A stretch of DNA of 64,000 nt from Streptomyces pseudovenezuelae (GTDB lineage: Bacteria; Actinomycetota; Actinomycetes; Streptomycetales; Streptomycetaceae): assembly GCF_001513955.1 (NCBI RefSeq), contig NZ_KQ948148.1, positions 844,090 through 908,089 of the forward strand, given 5' to 3'. The notes under the pieces were generated by a model, which saw nothing but the letters and a program-made list of their open reading frames with translations, made no database searches and was not told the DNA's origin. Positions within the stretch are counted from its first letter, which is position 1; each line of letters starts with the position of its first letter. Below, piece after piece: positions 34,499 through 42,687 of the stretch. Both the position numbers and the translations under genes were made by a program.

Positions 34499-35407
34499 TC
34501 AGACCCGGGTCAGGCGGACCGCCACCGTCTCGGCGACCGTGACCGGGCGGTCGTAGTCCGGGTCCGTCGCCGTCGCGCGGCCCTCGACCTCGACGTCCCC
34601 CTTCTGGAAGGGGACCGAGCCGGTGGGCACGGCCGTGCCGGTCCAGGCGACCGGGGCGCCCGGGGTGCAGGACACCGTCGTGGAGAAGGAACCGCGGATC
34701 AGGTCCCGCCTCTTCACCTGCGTGACATCGCCCGCCACGGTCACCCGCACCGGCTTGTCGCAGCTCACCGTGCCGTGGAAGGTGGCCTTGCCGTTGAGGG
34801 CGCTCGCGGTGCCGTCCAGGGCGATGTCGAGACCGAGGCCGAGTTCGGCCGGCGGGGCCGGGTTGTCGACGTGGACCTCGCCGCGCGCGGCCGTGGTGCC
34901 GCTCTCGCAGTGCTGCTCGAAGGCGGCGTCGAGCTTCTTCACATAGCCCTGCGGGCCGAACTCCACCGCGGAGACGGTGAAGGTGCCGGTGAGCTGGTTG
35001 CAGCCGCGGCCGTTGCCGCTGAGCGACAGCCCCGGTTCGGTGCCCTCGTTGAACGGGTAGCGGGTGGCTCCGGTGTACGTCCCGGCCGTCAGCGCCTCGC
35101 CGGACGGCGCCGCGAGGTTCAGGGTCCACCAGTCGCCGTTCGCCCCGTCGACGGATAGGGTGACCACCCCGTTGCCGGTGCTGCCGGAGACGTTCAGGCG
35201 GTCCTGGGACGCCGTGTACGAGTAGGACTGGCCGCCGCTGATCCAGTCGCCCTCGTCGCCGCTGAAGCTGAAGGAGCCCTCGGTGACCGGCTGGGCGTGT
35301 GCCTCGGTGCCGGAGAGCAGTCCTGTGGTGCCGGTGGCCATGGCCAGGGCCAGCGCGAGGGTGGCGGTGGCTCGGGTCAGAACGCGTCCGGGCAGGCTGA
35401 GTTGCAT
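34499..35407 (-). CDS. Secreted protein of unknown function
   Basis: The 302-residue protein has a clear Sec signal peptide (MQLSLPGRVLTRATATLALA, cleavage near AHAQ). The rest is beta-rich, with Gly/Ser/Thr-rich strands and four Cys (GCNQL, HCESG, SCDKP, SCTPG), likely two disulfides. It contains no motif that I can assign to an enzyme. It seems to be two Ig-like or lectin-like halves. ATG 35407 has CAGGGGGA upstream on the minus strand. It lies alone between tRNA-Lys and the rib locus. Confidence 0.65.
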   Translation of the reverse strand: MQLSLPGRVLTRATATLALALAMATGTTGLLSGTEAHAQPVTEGSFSFSGDEGDWISGGQSYSYTASQDRLNVSGSTGNGVVTLSVDGANGDWWTLNLAAPSGEALTAGTYTGATRYPFNEGTEPGLSLSGNGRGCNQLTGTFTVSAVEFGPQGYVKKLDAAFEQHCESGTTAARGEVHVDNPAPPAELGLGLDIALDGTASALNGKATFHGTVSCDKPVRVTVAGDVTQVKRRDLIRGSFSTTVSCTPGAPVAWTGTAVPTGSVPFQKGDVEVEGRATATDPDYDRPVTVAETVAVRLTRV

Positions 35408-35583
35408 GGATGTTCCCCCTGGTGAGATGAGACGGGCCTCGTGGGCGAGGCGAGTCTGCCAACGCGGGGGATGTGCGACAACTGTGTTTCAGGTGTGATG
35501 AGTTGAGGTTTCGGCCAACGCCTGGACCGACCGCCTTCGGGGTGGGCCCGCAGGGGATTCCAGGGGGAGTTGCAGAGGGTGTG

Positions 35584-36711
35584 TCAGGCCAGATGGTGGT
35601 TGGGGGCCGTCGCCCGCTCCTCGTACTCGCCGAGCACCACGACGTCCACTCCCGCCGCCGTCAGCGTCCCCGTGCCGTCGGCCCCCGCGACGAACGTGTC
35701 CGGCTCCCGCCACGCGGTCACCACCCGCTCCACGCCCGCGTCCAGGATCAACCGGGCGCACGGGGCGGGGCGGGAGGCGCGGTGGGTGCAGGGTTCCAGG
35801 CTGGTGTAGACGGTGGCGGTGGCGAGGCGCGGGTCGTCCGGGGCGATCTTCGCGAGGGCCGCCTCCTCCGCGTGGACGACCGGGTCGCCGCCCTCCCGGG
35901 AGTGGCCGCGGGCCAGCTCCGTGCCGTCGGCGGCCACCACCACCGCGCCCACGCTGAACGCCGTCCGGGAGGGCGGGCACTCGGCCGCCAACTCGCAGGC
36001 CAGCGCGAGCCAGTGGTGGTCCGCCGAGGTGGCGGTCAGGCCCGTGCCGGGGGCCGTGGGTTCGTAGCGCATCAGGACCACGTCCTCGATACGGCGGGTC
36101 TCCAGGAGGCGCAGACGGCCGCTCTGGTAGGCACCCGGGCCGAAGAGCCGCGGGGCGTCCGGGTCGCCGACGAACAGCGGGGCGAGCACCAGCTGCACCT
36201 CGTCCGCCAGACCCTGCTGGAGGAGCTGGGTGTGGATCCGGCCGCCGCCCTCGACCATGAGCCGTTCGACGCCGTACACCGAACGCAGGTGCTCCAGCAG
36301 CCGGCGCCAGTCCAGCGCGGGGCCGAGGGGGACCACGTCGGCGGCCAGACCCGACTCACGGGCCCGCTCCGCGCCCTTGTCCGTCGTGTAGACGACCTTC
36401 TCGCCGCCGGTGTGCCAGAAGTTCGCGTCCGGGTCCAGCTCGCCCGAGCCGCTGACCGTGACCTTCAGGGGGTACGGCGGCTTCCCGGCGGCGACCCGGG
36501 CCGCGCGGCGCGCCTCGGAGTTCACCAGCAGGCGGGGGTTGTCGGCGCGGATCGTGCCCGCGCCGATCAGGATCGCGTCCACGGACGCCCGGACCTCGTC
36601 GACGCGGTCGAAGTCGGCCGGGCCGGACAGGAGGAGCCGGTCGGGGCCGGTGTCGTCGAGGTAGCCGTCGAGGGAGACCGCGGCGGAGAGGAGGACGTAG
36701 GGGTGGGGCAT
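35584..36711 (-). CDS. Bifunctional RibD-like protein with swapped domains (reductase then deaminase)
   Basis: This 375-residue protein contains both halves of the riboflavin enzyme RibD but in reverse order. Residues 1-225 are the pyrimidine reductase (PYVLLSAAVSLDGYLDD, DAILIGAGTIRADNPRL, RLMVEGGGRIHTQLLQQGLA). Residues ~240-375 are the zinc deaminase with HAEEAAL and the metal Cys pair in EPCTHRASRPAPC. Typical RibD has the deaminase first. The pair converts the GTP-derived pyrimidine to the diamino-uracil form, consistent with the GTP cyclohydrolase II gene nearby. It is divergent from the MarR gene, and the shared 84-base gap contains a putative MarR operator. Start ATG 36711 has GAGAGGGA upstream. 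It may serve a flavin-analogue or deazaflavin pathway rather than basal riboflavin. Confidence 0.88.
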   Translation of the reverse strand: MPHPYVLLSAAVSLDGYLDDTGPDRLLLSGPADFDRVDEVRASVDAILIGAGTIRADNPRLLVNSEARRAARVAAGKPPYPLKVTVSGSGELDPDANFWHTGGEKVVYTTDKGAERARESGLAADVVPLGPALDWRRLLEHLRSVYGVERLMVEGGGRIHTQLLQQGLADEVQLVLAPLFVGDPDAPRLFGPGAYQSGRLRLLETRRIEDVVLMRYEPTAPGTGLTATSADHHWLALACELAAECPPSRTAFSVGAVVVAADGTELARGHSREGGDPVVHAEEAALAKIAPDDPRLATATVYTSLEPCTHRASRPAPCARLILDAGVERVVTAWREPDTFVAGADGTGTLTAAGVDVVVLGEYEERATAPNHHLA

Positions 36712-36764
36712 CGGGCGGTCCCTCTCGAAGACGGGTGCGGGGGCTTCAGGAACGGCGGGCTTGG

Positions 36765-36776
36765 TTCAAGTTTGAA
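36765..36776. promoter_or_regulatory. Putative MarR operator between the RibD-like and marR genes
   Basis: TTCAAGTTTGAA is a near-perfect inverted repeat placed 19 bases before the marR start in the divergent intergenic gap. Matching sites occur at 37366-37379 and 37408-37423 upstream of the GTP cyclohydrolase II gene. Shared half-sites TTCAA/TTGAA suggest one regulator controls both flanking genes. Confidence 0.65.
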
Positions 36777-36795
36777 GCAAACCTACACTGGGGGC

Positions 36796-37305
36796 ATGAC
36801 GACCCGCTGGCTCAGCCCCGACGAGCAGCGAGCCTGGCGTGCGTACATCGCCGCCTCGCTCCTCCTGGAGGACACCATCGACCGGCAGCTCCAGCAGGAA
36901 GCCGGCATGCCCCACCTGTACTACTCCATCCTCGCCAACCTCTCCGAGACCCCGGAGCGGCGGCTGCGGATGACCGAGCTCGCCGAGGGGCTGAAGATCA
37001 CCCGGCCCCGGCTGACGTACGCCGTCGCCCGGCTGGAGAAGGACGGGCTGGTGCGGCGCGAGAGCTGCCAGTGGGACAAGCGCGGCAGCGTCGCGGTCCT
37101 CACGGACGAGGGGGTGGCCGTGCTGGAGCGGGCGGCGCCGGGGCATGTGGAGACGGTCCGCGCCGCGCTCTTCGACCGGCTCACCCCGGAGCAGGTGGGC
37201 CAGCTGGAGGAGATCTTCACCAGCGTCACCGCGGGGCTCCAGGGGGAGGGCGGGCCTGCCGAGGAGGTCCCGTGGCGCCGGCGGTCGTCCCCGTCCTGCT
37301 CGTGA
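36796..37305 (+). CDS. MarR-family regulator of the rib locus
   Basis: The 169-residue protein has the MarR arrangement: an N-terminal dimer helix, then a winged helix with helix-turn-helix around residues 60-90 (RMTELAEGLKITRPRLTYAVA), and the wing KDGLVRRESCQWDKRGSVAVLTDEG. C-terminal helices complete the dimer. It sits divergently between the RibD-like gene and upstream of GTP cyclohydrolase II, with inverted-repeat operators on both sides. The simplest reading is ligand-controlled repression of both and of itself. A flavin or phenolic ligand is possible, not shown. Start ATG 36796. Confidence 0.85.
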   Translation: MTTRWLSPDEQRAWRAYIAASLLLEDTIDRQLQQEAGMPHLYYSILANLSETPERRLRMTELAEGLKITRPRLTYAVARLEKDGLVRRESCQWDKRGSVAVLTDEGVAVLERAAPGHVETVRAALFDRLTPEQVGQLEEIFTSVTAGLQGEGGPAEEVPWRRRSSPSCS

Positions 37306-37365
37306 GGGACTCCCGTGTGGCGAGCCGTGTGACGAGTGGTGTGACGAGGGCCATAAAAGCGTTGA

Positions 37366-37423
37366 TTCAAATTTAAAGCATGAGGTAGGGTCTCGATCAG
37401 TAGAACTGCTTCAAATCTGAAGC
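37366..37423 (+). promoter_or_regulatory. Two MarR operator-like inverted repeats before ribA-like gene
   Basis: TTCAAATTTAAAGC at 37366 and the perfect GCTTCAAATCTGAAGC at 37408-37423 match the site in front of marR. Their centre-to-centre spacing is about 43 bases (near four helical turns). The second site ends 28 bases before the GTP cyclohydrolase start, so bound protein would block its transcription or early elongation. Confidence 0.65.
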
Positions 37424-37451
37424 AGGTGTGCCTACGGACCGGAGTACCCGC

Positions 37452-38093
37452 ATGTCCGACCTGCCCGCCGCCACCCAGCGCTCCCGCGTCCGCGTCCCGC
37501 TGCGCTTCGGGGACGGCTACCGCACCGACGCCGAGCTCGTCACCTTCCACGGCCTGACCGACGGGCAGGAGCACCTCGCCGTCGTCCTCGGCGACCCCGC
37601 CCCCGGCTCCGTCCCGCTGGTGCGGCTGCACTCCGAGTGCCTCACCGGCGACGTCTTCGGCTCCGCGCGCTGCGACTGCGGCCCCCAGTTGCGCGAGGCG
37701 GTCGAGCGCATAGCCGAGCGCGGCGGCGTCCTGCTCTACCTCCGCCAGGAGGGCCGCGGCATCGGCCTCTACAACAAGCTCGACGCGTACGCCCTCCAGG
37801 ACCAGGGCCTCGACACCTACGCCGCGAACACCGCGCTGGGCCTGCCCGAGGACGCCCGCGACTACACGGCGGCCGCGCAGATGCTGACCGCCCTGGGGCT
37901 CGACGAGATCGACCTGCTCTCCAACAACCCCGACAAGGCGGGTCAGTTGAGGGATCTGGGCATCCAGGTCCACGACCGTGTCCCCACCGGCGTGTTCACC
38001 ACCGCGCACAACGTCCGCTACCTGCGCGCGAAGGTCCTGCAGACCCAGCACACGCTGCCGCTGGGCGAGTTGACCGAACTCGGTGTCGGCTGA
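37452..38093 (+). CDS. ribA: GTP cyclohydrolase II
   Basis: This enzyme opens GTP to the 2,5-diamino-pyrimidine phosphate and formate, starting riboflavin or related pathways. The 213-residue protein has the zinc site SECLTGDVFGSARCDCG (C-x10-C-x-C) at about 63-79, the GTP-binding EGRGIGLYNKLDAYALQ, and DLLSNNPDK near the end. No DHBP synthase domain is fused, so it is a stand-alone RibA. ATG 37452 has GGAG seven bases upstream. It is linked to a RibD-like gene by the shared MarR operators, pointing to a regulated, perhaps specialised, flavin supply. Confidence 0.9.
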   Translation: MSDLPAATQRSRVRVPLRFGDGYRTDAELVTFHGLTDGQEHLAVVLGDPAPGSVPLVRLHSECLTGDVFGSARCDCGPQLREAVERIAERGGVLLYLRQEGRGIGLYNKLDAYALQDQGLDTYAANTALGLPEDARDYTAAAQMLTALGLDEIDLLSNNPDKAGQLRDLGIQVHDRVPTGVFTTAHNVRYLRAKVLQTQHTLPLGELTELGVG

Positions 38094-38096
38094 ACG

Positions 38097-38747
38097 TCAC
38101 TTGGGCCTGTGCGCCAGATACGCCAGCACGGCCAGGACCCGCCGGTGCCCGCTGTCGCTCGGCGGCAGGCCCAGCTTGAGGAAGACGTTGCCGATGTGCT
38201 TGCTGACCGAGCGGTCGGTGACGACGAGGGTCTTGGCGATGGTCGTGTTGTCGTGGCCCTCCGCCATCAGCTTCAGCACCTCGCGCTCGCGCGGGGTGAG
38301 GGCGTCCAGCGGGCTGCCCCGGCGACGGGTCAGAAGCTCGGCGACGACCTCGGGGTCGAGCGCGGTGCCGCCGGCCGCCACCCGTTCCAGAGCGTCGAGG
38401 AACTCGTCGACCCGGCCCACCCGGTCCTTGAGCAGATAGCCGACCCCGCTGGTGCCCCCGCCCAGCAGCTCGGCGGCGTACGACTCCTCGACGTACTGCG
38501 AGAGCACCAGCACCGGGAGTCCGGGAATCCGCTCCCTTGCCTCCAGGGCGGCCCGCAGGCCCTCGTCGCGGAACCCGGGCGGCATCCGCACGTCGAGCAC
38601 GGCCACGTCCGGCCGGTGTGCGAGCAGGGCCGGCAGGATCTCGGGGCCGGTGCCGACGACGGCCACGACCTCGTGCCCGCAGGACGTCAGCAGGAGGACG
38701 ATCCCCTCTCTCAGCAGGGCGTTGTCCTCGGCGATCACCACACGCAC
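38097..38747 (-). CDS. NarL/LuxR-type response regulator
   Basis: This 216-residue protein has a receiver domain with phospho-acceptor Asp52 in VAVLDVRMPPG, conserved acidic pair ED at 7-8 and Lys in YLLKDRV. The LuxR-type helix-turn-helix covers ~150-200 (LTPREREVLKLMAEGHDNTTIAKTL). The kinase gene's stop lies within the first codons of this gene (13-base overlap), so the two are coupled. GTG 38747 is the start. The targets may include its own promoter (see palindrome at 39922). It converges on the GTP cyclohydrolase gene with three bases between. Confidence 0.93.
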   Translation of the reverse strand: MRVVIAEDNALLREGIVLLLTSCGHEVVAVVGTGPEILPALLAHRPDVAVLDVRMPPGFRDEGLRAALEARERIPGLPVLVLSQYVEESYAAELLGGGTSGVGYLLKDRVGRVDEFLDALERVAAGGTALDPEVVAELLTRRRGSPLDALTPREREVLKLMAEGHDNTTIAKTLVVTDRSVSKHIGNVFLKLGLPPSDSGHRRVLAVLAYLAHRPK

Positions 38748-39886
38748 GGCAGCTCCACATCGATCACGGTCGGGCCCCCGGCGGGGCTGGTCACGTCGAA
38801 GGTCCCGTCGAGCGCGGCGACCCTGCGCCGCATCCCGAGCAGCCCCGTGCCCGCGGACTCGTCGGCGCCGCCCCGGCCCTCGTCCCGCACCCGCACGGTC
38901 AGCCCGCGCCGGGTCCGGGCCAGCCGGACCCCGGCCAGGTCCGTCCCGCTGTACTTGGCCGCATTGGTGAGCGACTCGGCGACCACGAAATAGGCCGCCG
39001 CCTCCACCGCCGCGGGCGCCCGGGTGCCCGCGGCCAGGCCGCCGTCGTCCACCGTCACCGTCAGCCCGCTGCTCGCCGCGAGCGCCCGTACCGCGCCGAC
39101 CAGGCCCCGGTCGGTGAGGATCGGCGGGTGGATGCCGCGCACCACGTGCCGCAGCTCGGTCAGCGCCTGCTCGGCCTGGTCCTGGGCGTCGTCCAGCAGC
39201 CCGCGGGCGGCGTCGGGGTCATGGTCGTAGGCCCGTTTGGCGAGTCCGATCCGCATCGACAGGGCCACCAGGTTGGCCTGCGCGCCGTCGTGCAGATCCC
39301 TTTCGATGCGGCGCAGTTCGGCCTCGTGCGCGGCGATGGCGTCGGCCCGGGTCTCCGTCAGCTCCTCCACCCGCCGGGCCAGCCCGGCCTCGGGGGAGGG
39401 CATGAGGAGCGCGGTCGACCAGCGGGCCTCGGTGTCCGCGAGCCGCACGATCAGCGGCAGGACGACCGGGTCGCGGCGCAGCACCCCGGCCCACGCGCCG
39501 TCGACCACCAGGGCCAGGGGCCACAGGGGGAGGGCGAGGGCGAGCAGGGCGCCGTAGAGGTAGTAGGCGAGCATCCAGCGGAAGTCCCTGAGGGAGCCGG
39601 GGTCCCGCACCGAGACGCGCAGCCGCTCGCGGAGCGTGCCGGTCATCGGCGGGTACGCCTCGGGGATCTCCCGGCCCGTCCACCGGGTGGTCAGGTTCCG
39701 CTTGGCGCCGGCGATCCGCCGTACCAGCAGCACGACCTCGGGCAGCAGCCAGCAGCCCACCACGGCGAGCGTGCCGACGGCGGCGATCAGCAGCACGGTG
39801 ACGAAGAGGTACATGCCGAAGCACATCGCCGCGGCCAGGGTCAGATGCCCCGTCGCCCTCGCCGCACGCCGCACCGACTCGCCCAT
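38735..39886 (-). CDS. NarL-type sensor histidine kinase
   Basis: The 383-residue membrane kinase has two helix pairs: residues ~12-50 (AAMCFGMYLFVTVLLIAAVG) and ~100-130 (MLAYYLYGALLALALPLWPL). They form a sensor with little extracytoplasmic sequence. A HisKA_3 dimerisation helix contains the phospho-His in RIERDLHDGAQANLVALS, followed by a HATPase domain with AAYFVVAESLTNAAKYS (N box) and the G box GLLGMRRRV. It phosphorylates the downstream regulator. ATG 39886 is chosen since upstream extensions run into the tRNA region. The signal is unknown. Confidence 0.9.
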   Translation of the reverse strand: MGESVRRAARATGHLTLAAAMCFGMYLFVTVLLIAAVGTLAVVGCWLLPEVVLLVRRIAGAKRNLTTRWTGREIPEAYPPMTGTLRERLRVSVRDPGSLRDFRWMLAYYLYGALLALALPLWPLALVVDGAWAGVLRRDPVVLPLIVRLADTEARWSTALLMPSPEAGLARRVEELTETRADAIAAHEAELRRIERDLHDGAQANLVALSMRIGLAKRAYDHDPDAARGLLDDAQDQAEQALTELRHVVRGIHPPILTDRGLVGAVRALAASSGLTVTVDDGGLAAGTRAPAAVEAAAYFVVAESLTNAAKYSGTDLAGVRLARTRRGLTVRVRDEGRGGADESAGTGLLGMRRRVAALDGTFDVTSPAGGPTVIDVELPCVW

Positions 39887-39921
39887 GCGGCTCACGCTAG
39901 ACGAACGGGCCCCGGGCGCAC

Positions 39922-39939
39922 GGTGTAGCCCGCTACACC
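39922..39939 (-). promoter_or_regulatory. Perfect palindrome upstream of the kinase gene
   Basis: GGTGTAGC-CC-GCTACACC is an exact 8+2+8 inverted repeat located 36 bases before the kinase start. A NarL-family dimer would be expected to bind such a site, so autoregulation by the two-component system is plausible; a different repressor is possible. Confidence 0.55.
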
Positions 39940-40016
39940 TTCGGGGGGCGACCGGGCCCTCAGAACAACCCTGGCGCGAACCACCTCGCGGATGACGTAT
40001 GCTGGTCACACAACGA

Positions 40017-40090
40017 CGCGGGGTGGAGCAGCTCGGTAGCTCGCTGGGCTCATAACCCAGAGGTCGCAGGTTCAAATCCTGTCCCCGCTA
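40017..40090 (+). tRNA. Initiator tRNA-fMet (CAT)
   Basis: A 74-base cloverleaf with anticodon loop CTCATAA. Two features mark it as the initiator: the first base pair of the acceptor is unpaired (C1 against T72), and the anticodon stem has three consecutive G-C pairs (GGG...CCC). The T loop is TTCAAAT. CCA is not encoded. Confidence 0.95.
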
Positions 40091-40097
40091 CTCAAGG

Positions 40098-40139
40098 CTC
40101 AGGGGCCGGATTCCAGTTCACTGGAATCCGGCCCCTGAG
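40098..40139 (+). terminator. Terminator of initiator tRNA
   Basis: A 19-base perfect stem (CTCAGGGGCCGGATTCCAG and its complement) with TTCA loop starts eight bases after the tRNA and is followed by TGTTTT. Confidence 0.93.
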
Positions 40140-40410
40140 TGTTTTCCCCGGTCGGAAGCCGCCCCGCGGCCTTCGTGACGCGGGGTGAGCGAGTGACCGC
40201 CCTCCGCATAACAACTGACGCACCGTCAACACCGGTGGATCGTCCGAGGCGGAGTCAACTCGCCCGTTTTTCACCGTTCATGGGCCGTAAGTCCCACGGG
40301 ATTTCGTTAATGATCAAGCGGAACAGCTTGGAATCGGGCCCCCGGGTCTATTAACGTTCGATAACGCAGCGCGGTCGTCCCAGCCGTCACAAGAGACGGC
40401 TCCGTGCTCA

Positions 40411-40544
40411 CGCGCCGAATTCCGCAAGGGAACCGGGGAACCACCACTTGGGGTGAATCGCTCGTAGTCCGCCGTGGCAGCACGGCGGGTATACGCGCGT
40501 AGGAGACCTTCCTGCTCCGAACCCGTCAGCTAACCCGGTAGGCG
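40411..40544 (+). promoter_or_regulatory. ydaO/yuaA c-di-AMP riboswitch
   Basis: The leader of the M23 peptidase gene contains the conserved blocks of the ydaO class in the right order: CGCGCCGAATTCCGC, GGGAACCGGGGAACCACCAC, TGGGGTGAATCGCTCG, a variable hairpin (CCGCCGTG...CACGGCGG), and CTCCGAACCCGTCAGCTAAC CCGGTAGGCG. In Streptomyces this riboswitch precedes cell-wall hydrolase genes and turns them off when c-di-AMP is high. The switch ends about 25 bases before the start codon with a strong GGAAAGGAG between. The 270 bases from 40140 to 40410 contain no gene and presumably the promoter. Confidence 0.93.
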
Positions 40545-40570
40545 AGAAGGAAGGAAAGGAGCGCGCCCAC

Positions 40571-41596
40571 GTGGCGTCCAACCCGCCTGCCCCCGAGGCG
40601 CCGTACGCACCCAGCGACACCCTTGTGTACGGCGGTTACCGCGCCGACGACGAGGCCCCGCTCGGCGAGTGGAACCCGACCGCGGACTCCCTCGCCCCCG
40701 TACGAGGCCGGCACCGCGTCGCCAAGCAGCGTGGCGGAGGATTCGCCCGTAGCTCCACCGTTCTGGGCGTCGGTGTCATAGCCGCCGTCAGCGCGGGCGG
40801 GATGGCCAGCGCCAACACCGGCAAGCCGCCGGTCTCGATCTCCATGCCCGACCTGGGCTCCGTGAGCTCGCTCATCTCGGACGACTCCGGCCCCGCCGCG
40901 GACGACACGAGCGCCTTCAGCAGCGTCGGCGCCACCACCGCCGACACCGCCACGGGCACCTCGGACGCCGGCGAGGCGCTGCGCTCGCGCATCCTGGCCC
41001 AGGCCGAGCTGCAGCAGGACCAGCTCGACACCAAGGCCGCCCAGGCCGTCGCGGCCGCCGCCGAGAAGGAGGCCGACGCGGCCGCCGCCAAGGCGGAGAA
41101 GGAAGCCCAGGAGAAGGCCGCCGCCGCGAAGAAGAAGGCGGAGGAGGCGGCCGCGAAGAAGGCCGAGGCCGAGCGCCTCGCCGAGCTCGCCAAGCAGTAC
41201 ACGCTGCCGACCTCGTCGTACACCATCACCGGCACCTTCGGTCAGGCCGGTTCCCTGTGGTCCTCCGGCTACCACACGGGCCTCGACTTCGCCGCCCCCA
41301 CGGGCACGCTCATCAAGGCGATCCACAGCGGCACCATCACCGAGGCCGGCTGGGCCGGTTCCTACGGCTACCGCACGATCCTCACCCTCGACGACGGCAC
41401 CGAGCTGTGGTTCTGCCACCAGTCCTCGATCAGCGTCAGCGTCGGCCAGAAGGTCGGTACCGGTGACGTCATCGGCCGCGTGGGCGCCACCGGCAACGTG
41501 ACCGGCGCGCACCTGCACCTGGAGGTCCACCCGGGCGGCTCGGCCGACGGGATCGACCCGATGGCGTGGCTGCGCGGCAAGGGCCTCACCCCCTGA
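40571..41596 (+). CDS. M23 (LytM) cell-wall endopeptidase under riboswitch control
   Basis: The 341-residue protein begins with a ~55-residue cytoplasmic stretch, then a hydrophobic helix (STVLGVGVIAAVSAGGMASA, residues ~62-82) acting as signal or anchor. An Ala/Lys/Glu coiled coil follows (residues ~135-210), and then the peptidase M23 domain with zinc motifs HTGLDFAAPTG and GAHLHLEVHPGG. It should cleave peptidoglycan cross-bridges. Coiled coil plus M23 is the usual architecture of such envelope enzymes. Start GTG 40571 follows GGAAAGGAG. Expression is predicted to respond to c-di-AMP. Confidence 0.92.
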   Translation: MASNPPAPEAPYAPSDTLVYGGYRADDEAPLGEWNPTADSLAPVRGRHRVAKQRGGGFARSSTVLGVGVIAAVSAGGMASANTGKPPVSISMPDLGSVSSLISDDSGPAADDTSAFSSVGATTADTATGTSDAGEALRSRILAQAELQQDQLDTKAAQAVAAAAEKEADAAAAKAEKEAQEKAAAAKKKAEEAAAKKAEAERLAELAKQYTLPTSSYTITGTFGQAGSLWSSGYHTGLDFAAPTGTLIKAIHSGTITEAGWAGSYGYRTILTLDDGTELWFCHQSSISVSVGQKVGTGDVIGRVGATGNVTGAHLHLEVHPGGSADGIDPMAWLRGKGLTP

Positions 41597-41696
41597 GGCT
41601 TCTGCCGGTGTTGCGGAGCGGGTGCCTCCGCTTGTTTACGAGGACTTTGCGGCCACAGCGGAAGACCGGTGTCCGACGCTTGCGTTGACGTACGAC

Positions 41697-42641
41697 ATGA
41701 CTTCTCTTCGCAAGCTCGGCTCCTCCGACCTCGAGGTCTTCCCGCTCTCCCTCGGTGGCAACGTCTTCGGCTGGACCGCCGACGAGGCCACCTCCTTCGC
41801 CGTCCTCGACGCCTACACCGCGGCGGGCGGCAACTTCGTCGACACGGCCGACACGTACTCGTCGTGGGTCGAAGGCAACTCCGGCGGCGAGTCCGAGACG
41901 GTCATCGGCAACTGGCTGGCGGCCCGCGGCAACCGCGACGACGTCGTCATCGCCACGAAGGTCAGCCAGCACCCCGACTATCCGGGCCTGACCGCCGGCA
42001 ACATCAAGGCCGCCGCCGACGCCTCGCTGCAGCGCCTGCGCACCGACCGCATCGACCTCTACTACACCCACTTCGACAAGCCCGAGGTGCCGGTCGAGGA
42101 GATCATCGGCGCGCTGGACGAGCTGGTGAAGGCGGGCAAGGTGCGGGCGATCGGCGCCTCCAACATCTCCGCCGCGCGGCTCTCGGAGTCCCTCGCCTTC
42201 TCCGACCGCGAGGGCCTGGCGCGCTACGTCGCCCTCCAGCCCCACTACAACCTGGTCTCCCGCGACACCTACGAAGGCGAGCTGGAGTCGGTGGCCGCCG
42301 GCGCGGGCCTGGCCGCCGTCCCGTACTACGCCCTCGCCTCCGGGTTCCTCACCGGCAAGTACCGCCCGGGCGCGACGGTCGCCAGTGCGCGGGCCGCGGG
42401 CGCCGGAAAGCACCTGGAGACCGAACGCGGCCGGAAGGTCCTCGCGGCCCTGGACGACATCGCCGAGGCCCACACGGTCCCGGTCGCCACGGTCGCCCTC
42501 GCCTGGCTCGCGGCCCAGCCGACGGTCGCGGCCCCGATCGCCTCCGCCCGCACGGTGGAACAGCTGCCGGCGCTGCTGGGGGTCGGGGAGCTGACACTGA
42601 CGGAGGAGGAAGTGGCTCGCCTGACGGAGGCGTCGGCCTGA
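41697..42641 (+). CDS. Aldo/keto reductase
   Basis: This 314-residue (beta/alpha)8 oxidoreductase uses NADPH. Catalytic tetrad residues are visible: Asp in FVDTADTYSSW, the tyrosine of that motif, Lys in VIATKVS, and His in YYTHFDKP. The NADPH-binding C-terminal region includes PTVAAPIASARTVEQL. It resembles the Streptomyces subgroup acting on sugar- or steroid-like carbonyls, but the substrate cannot be deduced. ATG 41697 is preferred to GTG 41622 because family homology begins there. It converges on the PrsW gene. Confidence 0.9.
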   Translation: MTSLRKLGSSDLEVFPLSLGGNVFGWTADEATSFAVLDAYTAAGGNFVDTADTYSSWVEGNSGGESETVIGNWLAARGNRDDVVIATKVSQHPDYPGLTAGNIKAAADASLQRLRTDRIDLYYTHFDKPEVPVEEIIGALDELVKAGKVRAIGASNISAARLSESLAFSDREGLARYVALQPHYNLVSRDTYEGELESVAAGAGLAAVPYYALASGFLTGKYRPGATVASARAAGAGKHLETERGRKVLAALDDIAEAHTVPVATVALAWLAAQPTVAAPIASARTVEQLPALLGVGELTLTEEEVARLTEASA

Positions 42642-42687
42642 CTCTCCGGCCCGTGGGCCGTCCGGCGGTGCGGAGCTCCGCCTGGAT

